Positions 22,928 to 32,789 of a DNA stretch of 64,000 nucleotides are shown piece after piece (the stretch's first letter is position 1; each line of letters starts with the position of its first letter). Source of the stretch: Notospermus geniculatus (lineage: Eukaryota > Nemertea > Pilidiophora > Heteronemertea > Lineidae); assembly GCA_002633025.1 (NCBI GenBank), contig NMRB01000302.1:243743-307742 (forward strand), in the 5' to 3' direction. Position numbers and translations under genes: made by a program. A model generated the notes under the pieces. The model saw only the letters and a program-made list of their open reading frames with translations. It was not told the origin of the DNA and searched no databases.

Positions 22928-23880
22928 GGGCACGGGAAAGACGGTAAAAAAGGCACTGGAAAAAAGGCACTAGGTAAAAAAGGCAATAAGTAAAAAAGGC
23001 ACTGGTAAAAAGGCACAGGGTAAAAAAGGCACTAGGAAAAAAGGCACATGTAAAAACTCATCATAGGTAAAAAAGGCACTTTGTGGTAAATTCGTTTTTC
23101 TTTGGAAGCCTTGTATGTCAGTCAGTTCTACATGTAGGCTGGCGCATAAAAATTTAGCATCACCTCCAGCCTCGAAATTTCTTGCATCCTCAAATTAAAA
23201 AAAAAATCTTTTAAAAATTTTTTACCTCCTCCTTTTACCCGTACTTGACAACAAACTCGGACTATCCTCAATGGGGCCATTGACTCATATTTTAGTTCCT
23301 AAGGGTTTGTCCATTGTACAATATAAGCTGCGATGCTTAGCGATTTTAAAAATCTCTCTTCCAATGATCACATTTCAGTATGAAAAAAATAAAGAATAAA
23401 AAACCCTCATCCCTCTTGGAGAGGGATGAGGGTTGAGGATCTTCACTTTTTACAAGTATGATATGCTAAACTGAAGATATTTTATATGGCCTAAGTAAGT
23501 ACATGATTTCATGAGATGAATTTGGCTTTGTTTAGTCATTTTCTCTATAGGCCTACCATATTTTTATATCATAAGACAGGGGATCTTTTGCCTCGAAAAA
23601 TATGCCTTACATTATCTTCAAGATGTTTCTAAAGGTACGCGCTGGTCTAGAAGTGACTGACACACAAAGCATCCAAAGAAAAACGAATTCACCACAAAGT
23701 GCCCTTTTTACCCATGAGGAGTTTTTTACATGTGCCTTTTTCCTAGTGCGTTTTTCACCTAGTGCCTTTCTTACCTAGTGCCTTCTTACCTGGTGCCTTT
23801 TTCCCAGTGCCTTTTTTACCCATTGCCTTTTTTACCTAGTGCCTTTTTTCCAGTGCCGTTTTCACCTAGATTCTCAGGGG
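22928..23880. mobile_element. foldback-like element with arms of iterated GGTAAAAAAGGCACT
   Basis: The left arm (about 22928-23100) is a run of imperfect 15-18-bp units of the type GGTAAAAAAGGCACTA, ending in AGGCACTTTGTGGTAAATTCGTTTTTC. The right arm (about 23680-23880) is its reverse complement, starting GAAAAACGAATTCACCACAAAGTGCC and continuing with GCCTTTTTTACCTAGT units. The outer ends carry CAGGGGCAC (22925) and CTCAGGGGCAC (23873). The interior has no coding potential. Iterated subrepeats inside long inverted arms are the hallmark of Foldback-type elements. Confidence 0.75.
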
Positions 23881-24049
23881 CACAAAGGGTGAACCTGCGG
23901 GGGTGGCAAGGAATCAAAGCGAAGACTATACACAGGAAAAAATAATTGTTTCGACCTGAGAGGTACATCGTTTCGTACTGGTTTAGAGTAAGTTTTGTCT
24001 CACTCTGAGAATTCATCTTCTCCTCATGAAACTATGTATGTCTTTTTTA

Positions 24050-24260
24050 ATAACCTTTCAGTCTGGTCATTTCTTCAGTTGATAATCTCAGGTGAATCGA
24101 AAGAACCACTTGAGTGATTCTTTGATATTTTCTATCTTGACGACACAGACCTCTATAAATCATTGCTTTGAGGGTTTTGTTTTCATGGCGGAGATGATTA
24201 CATCTGTTCTGGTGTAGAACACATGTCCTCCCCTCTTGGGGTATGATGGAACGTGAGGAA
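24050..24260 (+). repeat. dispersed repeat, partner of 29092-29260
   Basis: CCTTTCAGTCTGGTCA, then TGATAATCTCAGGTGAATCG, then CATTGCTTTGAGGGTTTTGT occurs here and again at 29092-29260 in the same orientation with a few percent divergence. Confidence 0.8.
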
Positions 24261-24615
24261 AACTCCTGCAAGCTTGTGACACACAGAGGAAATAAGACAG
24301 AAACTGACTGACTTTGTCAATGTGAAAACCTCCGTATACTCTCCCTCCACACACAGAGGTTGACCAATACCGGAGGCCTAGAGTAAAATTCTTTGTGAAA
24401 GTGACAAAACTATATATAATTCCTATTTCCCGACACTATATTTCATTTTAAGAAGTAAAAGTTGATCTACATTTTCACTCATCTCACAAACTAAAACTTC
24501 CCTTACAATGTTGAATCCAGACCAACAGCTAAGTGCTCAGAAACCTAAAACTACAGATACACGTAGCCTACTCTTTATGTCTGTCAGTATAAAGTCACAC
24601 ATCAGTAAGTAAATT

Positions 24616-25543
24616 TAAGGGCAAGCCATCATTGACAATTTCTGGAGCATTGGAAATAAAACATGTCAAAATACCATAAAACTAAAAGGTATATGACGAA
24701 AATGAAAGCACCTGCCGGGTCTATCAGTCGAAAGGAACTGAATGATTTTCAGATTTCAGATTTATTTATTCTCCACTGTTTACACAGTACAGAGATTATA
24801 GAAACAGGTAAATGTACACAGGAAGGATACAGAAAAAGGACAGGTCAGAAGCAGTCATGATACAAAGCTTACATTGTAAGGGGTAGACAGGTACAGAGAT
24901 CAGAAAATGAGGTTCTTACAGGCATGAAGGAAGCGACCGATTTTCTTATAATGTTTCATGAAAATACCATTCAATTTTAAAATATTCGGCCGGGAACAAT
25001 AGTATTTTGGGAGGTATTGTTTTCTGATATCATCAATAGCAGCACATTCAAGTAGGATATGGTACTCATCTCCAATCGAGTTATTACATAAAGTACAAAA
25101 TCTCTCCCCCCGTGGAATACCAGCATGTCTTCCAGTCTCAATAGGGAGTTTATGATTACAAGTTCTAAATTTACATAAAATATTCCAATTTTCCATACTA
25201 GAAAGGTATTCTTCAAATATAAAACGTTGTTTAAAAATTCTATAATTGATACATTTTGGGGATTCTTGTATCGTCGAAAACCAGTTTTGGATAAATTGAT
25301 CTCTTAATATGCGTTTAACTATTTCCGTTAGCCAGGTCGGAATGTTTGGTGAATGTCTTTGTTATTGATTATGTAATGTAATTAAGTTGTAATTCTTGGG
25401 ACTTTGCTCATTTTCTGTTTCTATAAAGCACAGTGATCATATTGGACCATAAAAATAGACAACTGGAGGTGTCTTTATTGCTTTTCTCAGAGGGGCCTGG
25501 ATATAAGCAATATGAAAATAGAACATGATGGCTTGCCCTTAAA
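24616..25543. repeat. possible non-autonomous unit bounded by an 18-bp inverted repeat
   Basis: TAAGGGCAAGCCATCAT at about 24616 and its reverse complement ATGATGGCTTGCCCTTA at about 25525-25543 enclose the LINE fragment at 24900-25363. This may be a chance boundary or an element that captured a LINE tail. Confidence 0.4.
24900..25363 (-). pseudogene. LINE reverse transcriptase C-terminal fragment (zf-RVT-like)
   Basis: The minus-strand frame ends at 24900 and is open back to a stop near 25363, about 150 codons. It contains LPIETGRHAGIPRGERFC, then CTLCNNSIGDEYHILLEC, the C-x2-C...H-x3-4-C signature of the zinc-finger region that follows the reverse transcriptase in many LINE ORF2 proteins of aquatic invertebrates. 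Only this tail is present, with no RT catalytic motifs and no initiator Met at the true N-terminus. It is a 5'-truncated retrotransposon copy, as is usual for LINEs. Confidence 0.75.
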
Positions 25544-25720
25544 ATGGTTCCTTACAATTGTATGGATCGAAATGTACACATGAAATGGTACATGGACCAT
25601 GTGCTCACCTGTGTGACTGTACCAGAAGAACAAACAAGCCTGGTGGCGACAGGACTCACTAAGTGGAGGGTTATGAATGGGAGTACCGGTAACAGAAAAT
25701 ACTGAGTAGGCCCGGGGGGG

Positions 25721-25743
25721 NNNNNNNNNNNNNNNNNNNNNNN
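25721..25743. other. assembly gap (23 N)
   Basis: A run of N directly follows a poly-G tract (GGCCCGGGGGG). The true gap length is unknown. Confidence 0.99.
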
Positions 25744-25747
25744 GTCA

Positions 25748-25862
25748 TCCCTATGCGTCCCAGGTTCTATGTGTCCCGGGTCCTTTGCGTCCCGAAAGAC
25801 AGTTATTTTATAGAGGGTTCTATGCGTCCCGGGTTCTATGTGTCCCCGGTTCCGTGTGTCTG
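25748..25862 (+). repeat. short tandem array of TTCTATGTGTCCCGGG-like units
   Basis: About six imperfect units of 15-18 bp (CTATGCGTCCCAGGTT, CTATGTGTCCCGGGTC, TTTGCGTCCCG and so on) lie right beside the N gap. The array probably extended into the gap and caused it. Confidence 0.7.
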
Positions 25863-26401
25863 CCTCAGTTTTGATTAGCCTTATGATGGCAATTTCATTC
25901 TCAGGTGGAATCGACAAACTCATATTGGATGAAAAAATCAAATAGCTAAAATAAAATAACATCAGCCTCAGCATAAGTGAACAATTTGCCGTGAGCATCA
26001 GGGGGCTTCCAAATTTCCACATATGCACCGGATGATGAAATGAATATGCATAGGCGTCGTACGAATACAATTCTTACCGAATGTCAATTTAAAATTGCAC
26101 AAGCAAGGAGGTCAATCTATGGGAGGGAGAGCCCCGAACGCGGTAATCATCCCGGCCGAGCAGATCCCGCAGAGTACAGACAACGCCATCTGACTCGTCC
26201 TGGGCAACCCCCGCCCTCCGGGCCCCCTTCCATGGCAACTACGACAGGATTTGCACTGCTTTTGATCACTCGTTCCAATAAGGATCCACTCAGTATAAAA
26301 CCATGAGTGGGCGCCTAATATATTTCGCTCAAAGGGTACAATTTAATGACTGTGCAGGGGACACAAATTTTAAAATACGTCTATATAAAGAGACAGTATT
26401 A
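25863..26401. other. no gene recognised
   Basis: The frames at 26040-26306 (+) and 25552-26070 (-) cross the gap or the tandem array and are not supported. Confidence 0.4.
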
Positions 26402-26660
26402 TCAAAAAGCACATCCTTAAAGCTGAACTGCATGAACAAAAAAACCACAGCGCCGCAGTATGGTGGTCTACAGAAGTGCGAACGCCCTTCGAAGTACCTC
26501 CAAAACATGATAGACTATCGGCCAATTTGGTGGCGCCACTGTATTCAATCTCAGGCTTTCAATCCAGACACATCAAGAGATAGTGTCAAAGTGACAGAGC
26601 CTGATAGACTTGGTACGATCCGTAGGAACCTGAGCATGAGGTTGGTCAGGGTTCTTCAGT
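26402..26660 (+). repeat. dispersed repeat, inverted partner at 27290-27700
   Basis: Words in order, AAAGCTGAACTGCATGAACA, CCACAGCGCCGCAGTATGGT, CATGATAGACTATCGGCCAA and GGTGGCGCCACTGTATTCAA, recur inverted at 27290-27700. Parts also occur at 28370 and 56890-56960, and a further relative at about 54985-55035. It is an interspersed element and not a gene. Confidence 0.65.
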
Positions 26661-27152
26661 GCTTGCGCCCAGTTGAAATATATGGTACAATGGCAAACAC
26701 TTCGGTATCAACAAATAATACACAACTCGTCTGAGTTCCAGTAACTCCATTTGGTATCATTGCAAACATGTTGCACATAAATCTTATTTGATTTCTTTTG
26801 CCACAGTTTCCTTATTTGAATATATTTTCACAGAAATGCAATGTACTTGGTCTGAGCAATAATACATAGATGGCTGGCACGATATGTGTGTATTTGTCGA
26901 AAGAATATTTAATTGATTACGGTAATTATGGCCAAAGGAATAAAATAAGAATTGTCCTCAACGTATTCCTGTATGTGATGATATCTGATGACGTTGATGA
27001 CGTTGATGTACGTCAAATGAGTGTTGTAGGCCTACTTGTTTTGAATGCATAAATGTTTTCAACTGGTGACCCGATACCACCACAAATGTCAACAAGAAGT
27101 GAATACTATAGAATGGTGGCGAACTTTTCACCCCGGTTCGGAAAGAACCTAA

Positions 27153-27282
27153 GGCCCCGATTACATAGAAGTATACGGTATACGAAAATGTCGGTTGAGA
27201 AAGGCTTCACAAAGGATTCGCAACCGTGAAGCTATTGTTAACCGTCGGTTTCGTATACCGTATACGTGTATGTAATCGGGGC
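27153..27282. mobile_element. PIF/Harbinger-type MITE, 130 bp, TSD TAA
   Basis: The element runs from GGCCCCGATTACATAGAAGT to ACGTGTATGTAATCGGGGC. TAA flanks it at 27150-27152 and 27283-27285. The GGCCCC termini and a 3-bp TWA duplication are those of PIF/Harbinger-type elements. Inner paired blocks (TATACGGTATACGAAA / TTTCGTATACCGTATA) make almost the whole element palindromic. Confidence 0.8.
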
Positions 27283-27285
27283 TAA

Positions 27286-27420
27286 TGCCGTCGACCTGCA
27301 GACGTCATTGGACGCCATCTCTCGATGTTGCTCCATTGACAGACCCCTGTGTGAATACAGCGGCGCCACCAAATAGCCTGGTAGTCTATCATGTTTCGGA
27401 GGTGCTTTGAAATTACCTTA
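27286..27420 (-). repeat. inverted copy of the 26402-26660 repeat, left part
   Basis: AATACAGCGGCGCCACCAAATAG and CTATCATGTTTCGGAGGTGC are the reverse complement of 26485-26555. The copy continues after the MITE at about 27654-27700 (GACCACCACCGTGGTGC), so the MITE at 27421-27650 inserted into it. Confidence 0.65.
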
Positions 27421-27650
27421 GGCCCCGATTACATAGAGCTATACGCTATTCGGTATTCTAGACACATTTCATAGGGCGCGCGTATAGTTTGAATCGAGCA
27501 AGGTTATTTCCATGAGTGGTTTACATAAGACTAAACTATTCTGAAGTCACGCTGTTTGCTTTTTGGTCGTATTGTGCACGTCCAATTTTGTAGCGTATAC
27601 CGAATGAATACCGAATAACGAATAGCGTATAGCTCTATGTAATCGGGGCC
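27421..27650. mobile_element. PIF/Harbinger-type MITE, 230 bp, TSD TTA, nested
   Basis: The element runs from GGCCCCGATTACATAGAGCT to AGCTCTATGTAATCGGGGCC, flanked by TTA at 27418-27420 and 27651-27653. It is the same superfamily as 27153-27282, with a different interior and stems TATACGCTATTCGGTATTC and GAATAGCGTATAGC. It interrupts a copy of the 26402-type repeat, so it is younger than that copy. Confidence 0.85.
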
Positions 27651-28014
27651 TTATGGTCGTTTGCATTTCTCTTTGACCACCACCGTGGTGCAATCGACGT
27701 CATCTTCGGAGGTACTCGGCTACATTCGGGCGGCCATCGCACACTACCTCGACTGTATATAGGAGCCTCGGCGTAGTAATTATCTCGCAAATCGCGAGAT
27801 AAATCAGTGATTCGCCGCAAGTGAGTGAGTCGGCTGTGATCTTGACTGTAATCGTCCACACTAGTGATATAGTGCAGACCAATGCTGACACTTTTTCCAC
27901 GTATTCTTTTCGTATTAACGGGTTCTTTGCACATTGCATCGATGGGATAATATTATTTACTGTAGGATTTGAAGGTATTAAGTGGATTTAGGCAAAATTT
28001 AGCCAGTGGTAACA

Positions 28015-28240
28015 CCGAGGCTGGCTGATACAACGCAGACACAACGTCGAAACAAAAATGGCCGCCCGGCGTTCGCTTCACCACTTGAGCAGATCAAACT
28101 GCTGGTATAGTGCGAATAACCTTTCATCAGGTAAGGTATCATGCTTCAACACATTTTTATATCTGTAGCAATCTCACAATCCCTAATTGGTAACTTAGAT
28201 CATTCAGATAGGCAGATTTGAACAGTCTTGTCGAATGTGA
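28015..28240 (-). repeat. inverted partner of 3632-3850
   Basis: GTAACACCGAGGCTGGCTGA, CATCAGGTAAGGTATCATGC and GATTTGAACAGTCTTGTCGA are the reverse complements, in reverse order, of the blocks at 3632-3850. Confidence 0.6.
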
Positions 28241-28339
28241 CCGAAGTAAGTAGATCCCGGAGCAATATGGCGGTGTCCGTTATACATCAGAGATACGATG
28301 CTGGTATGAATCGTTCTCTGACGTTCAGATTGCACCGTG

Positions 28340-28704
28340 GTGGTCTTTTTTCAAAGCTGGAATCTCCTGTTTTTGTTCATGCAGTTCAGCTTTAATCTTC
28401 CTAATACCAAGGGCTTTCAGTAATTTGCTGTGGGGGCACGTTTGCTCATTCCATTAATTCCTTTGATTATATTACATGTGCCTTGAGTAGTTTCCAATTT
28501 CTCGAGACTCAAATTACCAAGGTTCTGACAATCAATGCCAAAGGTTAGAGTTGAAAGTCCAACTGATTTCCATACGTAGGTCTTGGCATGAACAGAAAGA
28601 CCAGGGTACCTCATGCCAACAAGAGCTAACCCGAAAACAGAAAGGTGACAAGCAGATATTCTGTCATCAAGCAGATATTCTGTGCGCAGTTGCTGCAAAT
28701 ACAT
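28340..28704 (-). pseudogene. LINE ORF2 C-terminal fragment, frameshifted
   Basis: A minus-strand frame of 95 codons contains GMRYPGLSVHAKTYVWKSVG, then LSTLTFGIDCQNL and LSLEKLETTQGTC. This is the post-RT segment common to CR1-like and related LINEs (L-x-x-G-x-x-x-x-x-K-x-x-x-x-K-S-V...G-x-D...LE-x-x-Q). It ends at a stop at 28417, but homologous-looking sequence (LLKALGIRKIKAELHEQ) continues in another frame, so the copy has a frameshift. No polymerase motifs remain. The subfamily is not certain. Confidence 0.7.
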
Positions 28705-29091
28705 GTATACAATTTATCATGGAGTCTCAGACCATCCTAAGAGCTACCTAAAAGCATGTTATAGCCTATTCACTTTAAAGATTGATATCTGTTTAGTCCT
28801 GCTCCCGGTGTGGAAGAAAGTCCCCCAGGAACCAAAGTCCCGTCTTATTGTTCAGCGTGGGATTTGAATATATGGCTAGAGAGACCATGGCCATTCGAAT
28901 ATAACCTTACAATAGCGGGCTATTGTCTGGCGGACTTGCATTCCCAGGACGCGGATTCCTGTGATACCGGCACAAACTCAGCCTCGCACTTGAAAAACAA
29001 TGACGTTCACAGTATAAGTGGGAAAACTCTTGTACGCATAAATGAAATTCTTCAAAACTTCAACTAAACGCCAGGTATATGTCTTTGTTTG
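28705..29091. other. no gene supported
   Basis: Only short, domain-free plus-strand frames (28682-28867, 28810-29067). Confidence 0.4.
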
Positions 29092-29260
29092 ATGACCTTT
29101 CAGTCTGGTCACTTGTTCATTTGATAATCTCAGGTGAATCGAAAGAACCACTTGAATGATTCTTTGACATTTTCTATCTTGACGACACTGACCTCTATAA
29201 ATCATTGCTTTGAGGGTTTTGTTTTCTTGCCGGGACTGATTACGGTATTTCCTGCCCTGA
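29092..29260 (+). repeat. second copy of the 24050-24260 repeat
   Basis: GACCTTTCAGTCTGGTCACT through GAGGGTTTTGTTTTCTTGCC aligns with 24050-24190. Minus-strand frames here (28978-29331, 29202-29609) run through repeat sequence and are not genes. Confidence 0.8.
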
Positions 29261-29911
29261 AGTAGGATACCACCAACGCCGTTCTTATCTTCTCTCGGGT
29301 CGTAGAGGGTCTGGGGAGAAATGTCTTGCATGCCAATCCCAAACTATTGAGATGATAATGCTGAGATGAAAATGATGTGATAATGCTGAGATGAAAAGTA
29401 CGCCCAACTGACGATCGAATCCGGTGTAACGTGTGGCGGTGTTCCCGCTTCTCGATGTTTCTCATCTGTGTCTTAGAAACGCTCTGAAACGTGATACATG
29501 TAGATATCAGTAGATTTGCCCGTGTTCTGCCACAGAAAAATAACGCTGAATGCACTGAAAACAAATTCCGGCTCGTGTTGAGTACTTTGAAATACTCTGG
29601 AATACTCATCAGTCATTTTGTCCAAGAGATGAGTAGAAAGGTACTAATTGGGTACTCATCGGGCCAAGGAGCTGCATTTGGAGTTCCTTACTATTCGCTA
29701 TGAGTATCTTTCTACTCGCTATGAGTACCTTTATACACAATGAGTACATGTACCTCTCTACTCATCTCACGGACAAAACGAGCACCCCAAAAGCACTCAA
29801 CGTGATTAGGATTTTTATCCTGGGTAAACATAAGGATCCTTAACTTTACCCAGCTTCGGAGTTCCCACCGAATCCTGCTGATCGTTCACCTGCGTCCGAG
29901 GATGGAATTTG
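29261..29911. repeat. non-coding, with short GAGTA(C/T)-rich repeat cluster
   Basis: From 29580 to 29765 the word GTACTCAT/ATGAGTAC and variants such as CTACTCGCTATGAGTA recur in both orientations. The stretch holds no supported gene. Confidence 0.45.
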
Positions 29912-30890
29912 GTACACTCATGGTCAAAAGTAAATGGACAGCAATTTATCTTGAATATCTCCAAACCAGTGGGGTGGAGAAAATTGAATTGGACATATGT
30001 AGTAGTCAAATTTCCTGGCTATCCAATGGTATCAGCGTCGAAGAAATCCGCTGAAAACTGCATTTGACAGAAAGAATTTTGTAAAGGTATGTTTTTTGCT
30101 ACTTTTTTATTTGCATGATTTCATTCACAATTTTTATTTCTGCGTTCCACTCATCCAGACCTTTCATAATATATCCTGACATTTCAAATATTCTGTGTAA
30201 AAATGTGATTTGGGGGCACTTTTATCCAAATATTTTTGACCACGCGTGCAACACCTTTGACACAGGCCTCCAGCACTATTGTGAGTTGTGGTGGTGAACG
30301 AAAACTGAGTGTTGTCATTTCTCGTTCACAGTGAATACAGAAACCCAGTTTTGGCTGAAGTTTTGAAACCCAGTTTCGTCATACAGGACCAATTTCCATA
30401 ACAGGCGGCGTCAGTTCAGTGGATTCCTGGCACCGGGTAGTTGACCAGTTCACAGCCTGTTGACACCACGTCAATCCCACAAACTATTCAATGGCCATTG
30501 ACTTTTATCTACCGGCATGACCATTGAGTTCGAGGGGCTCTGTCAAAGGTGTTGCAATCATGGGCAATATAATTTTGACAAAAGTGCCCCAAAATCACAT
30601 TTCTACATGGAAATATTTGAAATTTCAGGATATATTACGAAAGGTCTCGATGAGTACAACACAGTGATATAATTTTGAATGAATCATGCAAATAAAAAAG
30701 TAGCAAAAACATACATTTACAGAATTCTTTCTGTCAAATGCAGTTTTCAGCGGATTTTTTTCGACGCTGATACCATTATATAGCCAGGAAAATTTACTAC
30801 TACGTTTGTCCGATTCAATTTTCTCCACCCCATTGGTTGGAAGATATTCAAGATAAACTGCTGTCCATTTACTGTTGACCATGAGTGTAC
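29912..30890. mobile_element. large inverted repeat: ~350-bp arms, ~277-bp loop
   Basis: The left arm (29912-30262) starts GTACACTCATGGTCAAAAGT and ends GTGCAACACCTTTGACA. The right arm (30540-30890) starts TGTCAAAGGTGTTGCA and ends ACCATGAGTGTAC. Internal matches include GGACAGCAATTTATCTTGAA / AAGATAAACTGCTGTCC and AAAACTGCATTTGACAGAAA / TTTCTGTCAAATGCAGTTTT. Divergence of roughly 10% shows it is not very recent. The loop (30263-30539) is unrelated and non-coding. It is a foldback or long-TIR element just outside the viral-like block. Confidence 0.8.
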
Positions 30891-31440
30891 GTACGTCAGG
30901 AATGGGTGCATCGTGAAATGCACTGTGGGTAGCCTATAAATTAACACGTGTTTCCTTAGTTTCAGAAGTCATGTATCGAAGAATCTAATGACCGGTAGGC
31001 CTATTAGACCAAGAGACAGTCCACTTATCTTTCAGTTTCGTGGTGATGTCATGGTAACTAAAAAATTCCTCCTGTATTATAAGGAGAAGGACATGCTGAA
31101 TGCATTTCAACTTGTTACCACCAGCAATTCTCCCCAGTTTACAAGATGGCCGCCCTTTTTAAAGGGCCAAAGGGCTTAACAGTAGGGGTCAAAAATTTGA
31201 TGTCTTCAAATCATATCAACATGGGTATCAAATTAAAGGTCTCAGTGAGTACAACAACATGGCGTGGGTTTTATTCGCCAAAAGGCCGCGGTTATATACA
31301 CGGATCCGTGGACGGAAGGCGCGAACGTCGGGCTCCGGTACACGGATCCGTATACCGAAGGTAGACAATTCGCATGATGGTGCACGGGGATTTAAGGCAG
31401 ATTTCACAAAGCGCGTTTATTGAAGTTTAACGCATCTAAA
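30891..31440. other. no gene seen; upstream of the terminase fragment
   Basis: I looked here for the first exon of the terminase (Walker A, G-x4-G-K-T/S) on the plus strand and found none. The words ACACGGATCCGTG and ACACGGATCCGTATACC at about 31298-31350 are inverted pairs. Confidence 0.5.
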
Positions 31441-31583
31441 AGCGGTGACAGACCAGTGGCGCGTAAGTAGCCCGCCTAAAAAAACGTTTAACCAATCAGG
31501 TAGGGGGTATCACGGACCAAATTGCCTACCGAAGAACCTGATTGGCGGAAGAGCCGTGTACGCACCAGTCTGTCACCGGTTTA
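31441..31583. mobile_element. small TIR element (GCGGTGACAGACCAGT...)
   Basis: CGGTGACAGACCAGTGGCGCGTA at 31442 faces TACGCACCAGTCTGTCACCG ending at 31578. Inner blocks AACCAATCAGGTAG and CCTGATTGG are also paired. It sits about 100 bp left of the terminase exon. Confidence 0.6.
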
Positions 31584-31677
31584 TAATACGGTCTTTTATG
31601 AAATCGACTCCCTTTGTGAAGTCGTTCCGTGTGTGTGATTTAAAATGATGTTTCATGTTTATTATATATTTTTTCAG

Positions 31678-32110
31678 TCGTGCCGGGGTCGGACTTTCGA
31701 ATTAACTTTCGTCGATGAAGCTAATTTCGCGGCGCAAACTGACGATAATAGTACTTTAGTTACCATCCTAGCGTACGCCATAAAGCGAGGTTGTAAAGTC
31801 GTCCTAACTTCTAGCTCGAATGCGAGGAAAGCTTCGACCAACATACTGAACAATTTAAAAAATATCGAAGGTGTGAGTTGTCAGAACGTTTCTTACATTT
31901 GCAAGAACCATCTTCTAGACGTGTTGCAGTACGAAGATATGGTATGTTGCCAATGCAACATTGGAAAAAGACCAGCCTACATTAACATCCAAGAAACTGA
32001 TAGAGCTGCGTGTAATGCACTGTTTAATGACGGATTCTTTGAAGAAATTGCCGGTTGTTCTCCGATGACCGCTGTCACTGAAAAGTTTACCGTAGTAATG
32101 CCGCTTAGTG
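31678..32110 (+). pseudogene. herpesvirus-type terminase ATPase subunit (TRM3/UL15 family), exon 2 fragment
   Basis: In herpesviruses this protein is the ATPase/nuclease that pumps the genome into the capsid. The frame opens directly after a splice-acceptor-like TATATATTTTTTCAG (31663-31677) and runs about 144 codons. It begins near the Walker B motif FVDEANF, then has VVLTSSSNARKASTNILNNL (coupling motif III), then YICKNH and a CCQC cluster with the D/S-x-F-x-x-E-I pattern (DGFFEEIAGC). These, in this order, are diagnostic for TRM3. The family's gene is classically split by an intron just before this region, which fits the acceptor here. The upstream exon with Walker A is absent, and downstream the frame runs into an inverted transposase fragment at about 32111, so the nuclease domain is missing. 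The copy is broken at both ends. Confidence 0.8.
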
Positions 32111-32672
32111 ATCAACACACAATCCGGTTGTTATTTCAATTATAAAAACAACGCAGTATTTTGAATGAAATCGTCGTTTCTGGTAAGTGCCGTCAACGGA
32201 TACGGCCACGTCAATGGGCATCTTAAATCCCGGTCACCGTCGTCTGATGATGAATCCGAAATATATTCTCGTCTTATGATTTCCCATGCCCGCTTCATGG
32301 CATCCTGACCCGTTTTTATCGTCGCTTCGTAAACGCTTTTACAGTTATTGTAAAATGCATTCTCACACGGTTTTTCTGTGTCTAAACACAACGAGAATAA
32401 ACTGAGACCAGAATAGCCTATACCACTTTCCATAGCGAACATGGCTAATTTAATATTTATTTCAAATGGTTTTTTCTTTTGTCCCTCCCACAGAGGGCCT
32501 GATATACGTTTACTTGTGTGTGTGTTATAAACCTCCGATTCACAAGTGTTGCAGTGAAGTTGCAATCGTCTCACGAATCCGTTTTTCTCATCGGCAACGG
32601 AGATTGTGCAGTTTTGACTGGTGCCACAGTTTTTGCACACACAATTTCGAACTAATTCGTTTAAAATGGGTA
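32111..32672 (-). pseudogene. inverted fragment of the Mutator-like transposase gene
   Basis: The minus-strand sequence is nearly identical to 39795-40355 of the full copy, from LPILNELVRNC through the segment just after the first catalytic Asp. A small indel near 32232 (AAATCCC against TTTCCC on the plus strand) shifts the frame, so the conserved block ends in a short wrong-frame tail. Both edges are abrupt: at 32111 it joins terminase sequence and at 32672 it joins a DUF4326-like tail. I see no terminal repeat or target-site duplication at either edge, so this looks like a rearranged piece and not a clean insertion. Zinc-ligand-type CVCKNC and HCNTC are retained. Confidence 0.85.
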
Positions 32673-32789
32673 ACACATCTGATGGAACATTTACACGAGC
32701 TCAGGGGAAAAAGTCTAGCGTGTTGGTGCACTCCTTTACCGTGCCACGGAGATATTCTTATCAAACTGTATCATGAAAAGTATAACTGA
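32673..32789 (+). pseudogene. C-terminal fragment of a DUF4326-like protein
   Basis: The plus-strand frame to the stop at 32787-32789 reads LHELRGKSLACWCTPLPCHG, followed by DILIKL. L-x-G-K-x-L-x-C-W-C-x-P-x-x-C-H-G-D is the hallmark of the DUF4326 family, small proteins of unknown function found mainly in phages and large DNA viruses. Only the last ~38 residues remain; the N-terminal part was removed where the inverted transposase fragment begins. Its place beside the terminase suggests it belonged to the same virus-like genome. Confidence 0.65.

Noticed and set aside
22950-23880. CRISPR array
   Set aside because: The repeated units are contiguous low-complexity iterations without spacers of uniform length, arranged as inverted arms in a eukaryotic genome.
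25552-26070. 172-aa minus-strand gene
   Set aside because: It crosses the N gap and a tandem array, so the frame is not real.
32466-32789. A 107-aa plus-strand gene covering the DUF4326 motif
   Set aside because: Its first two thirds are antisense of the transposase fragment. Only the last ~38 codons are a genuine domain tail.
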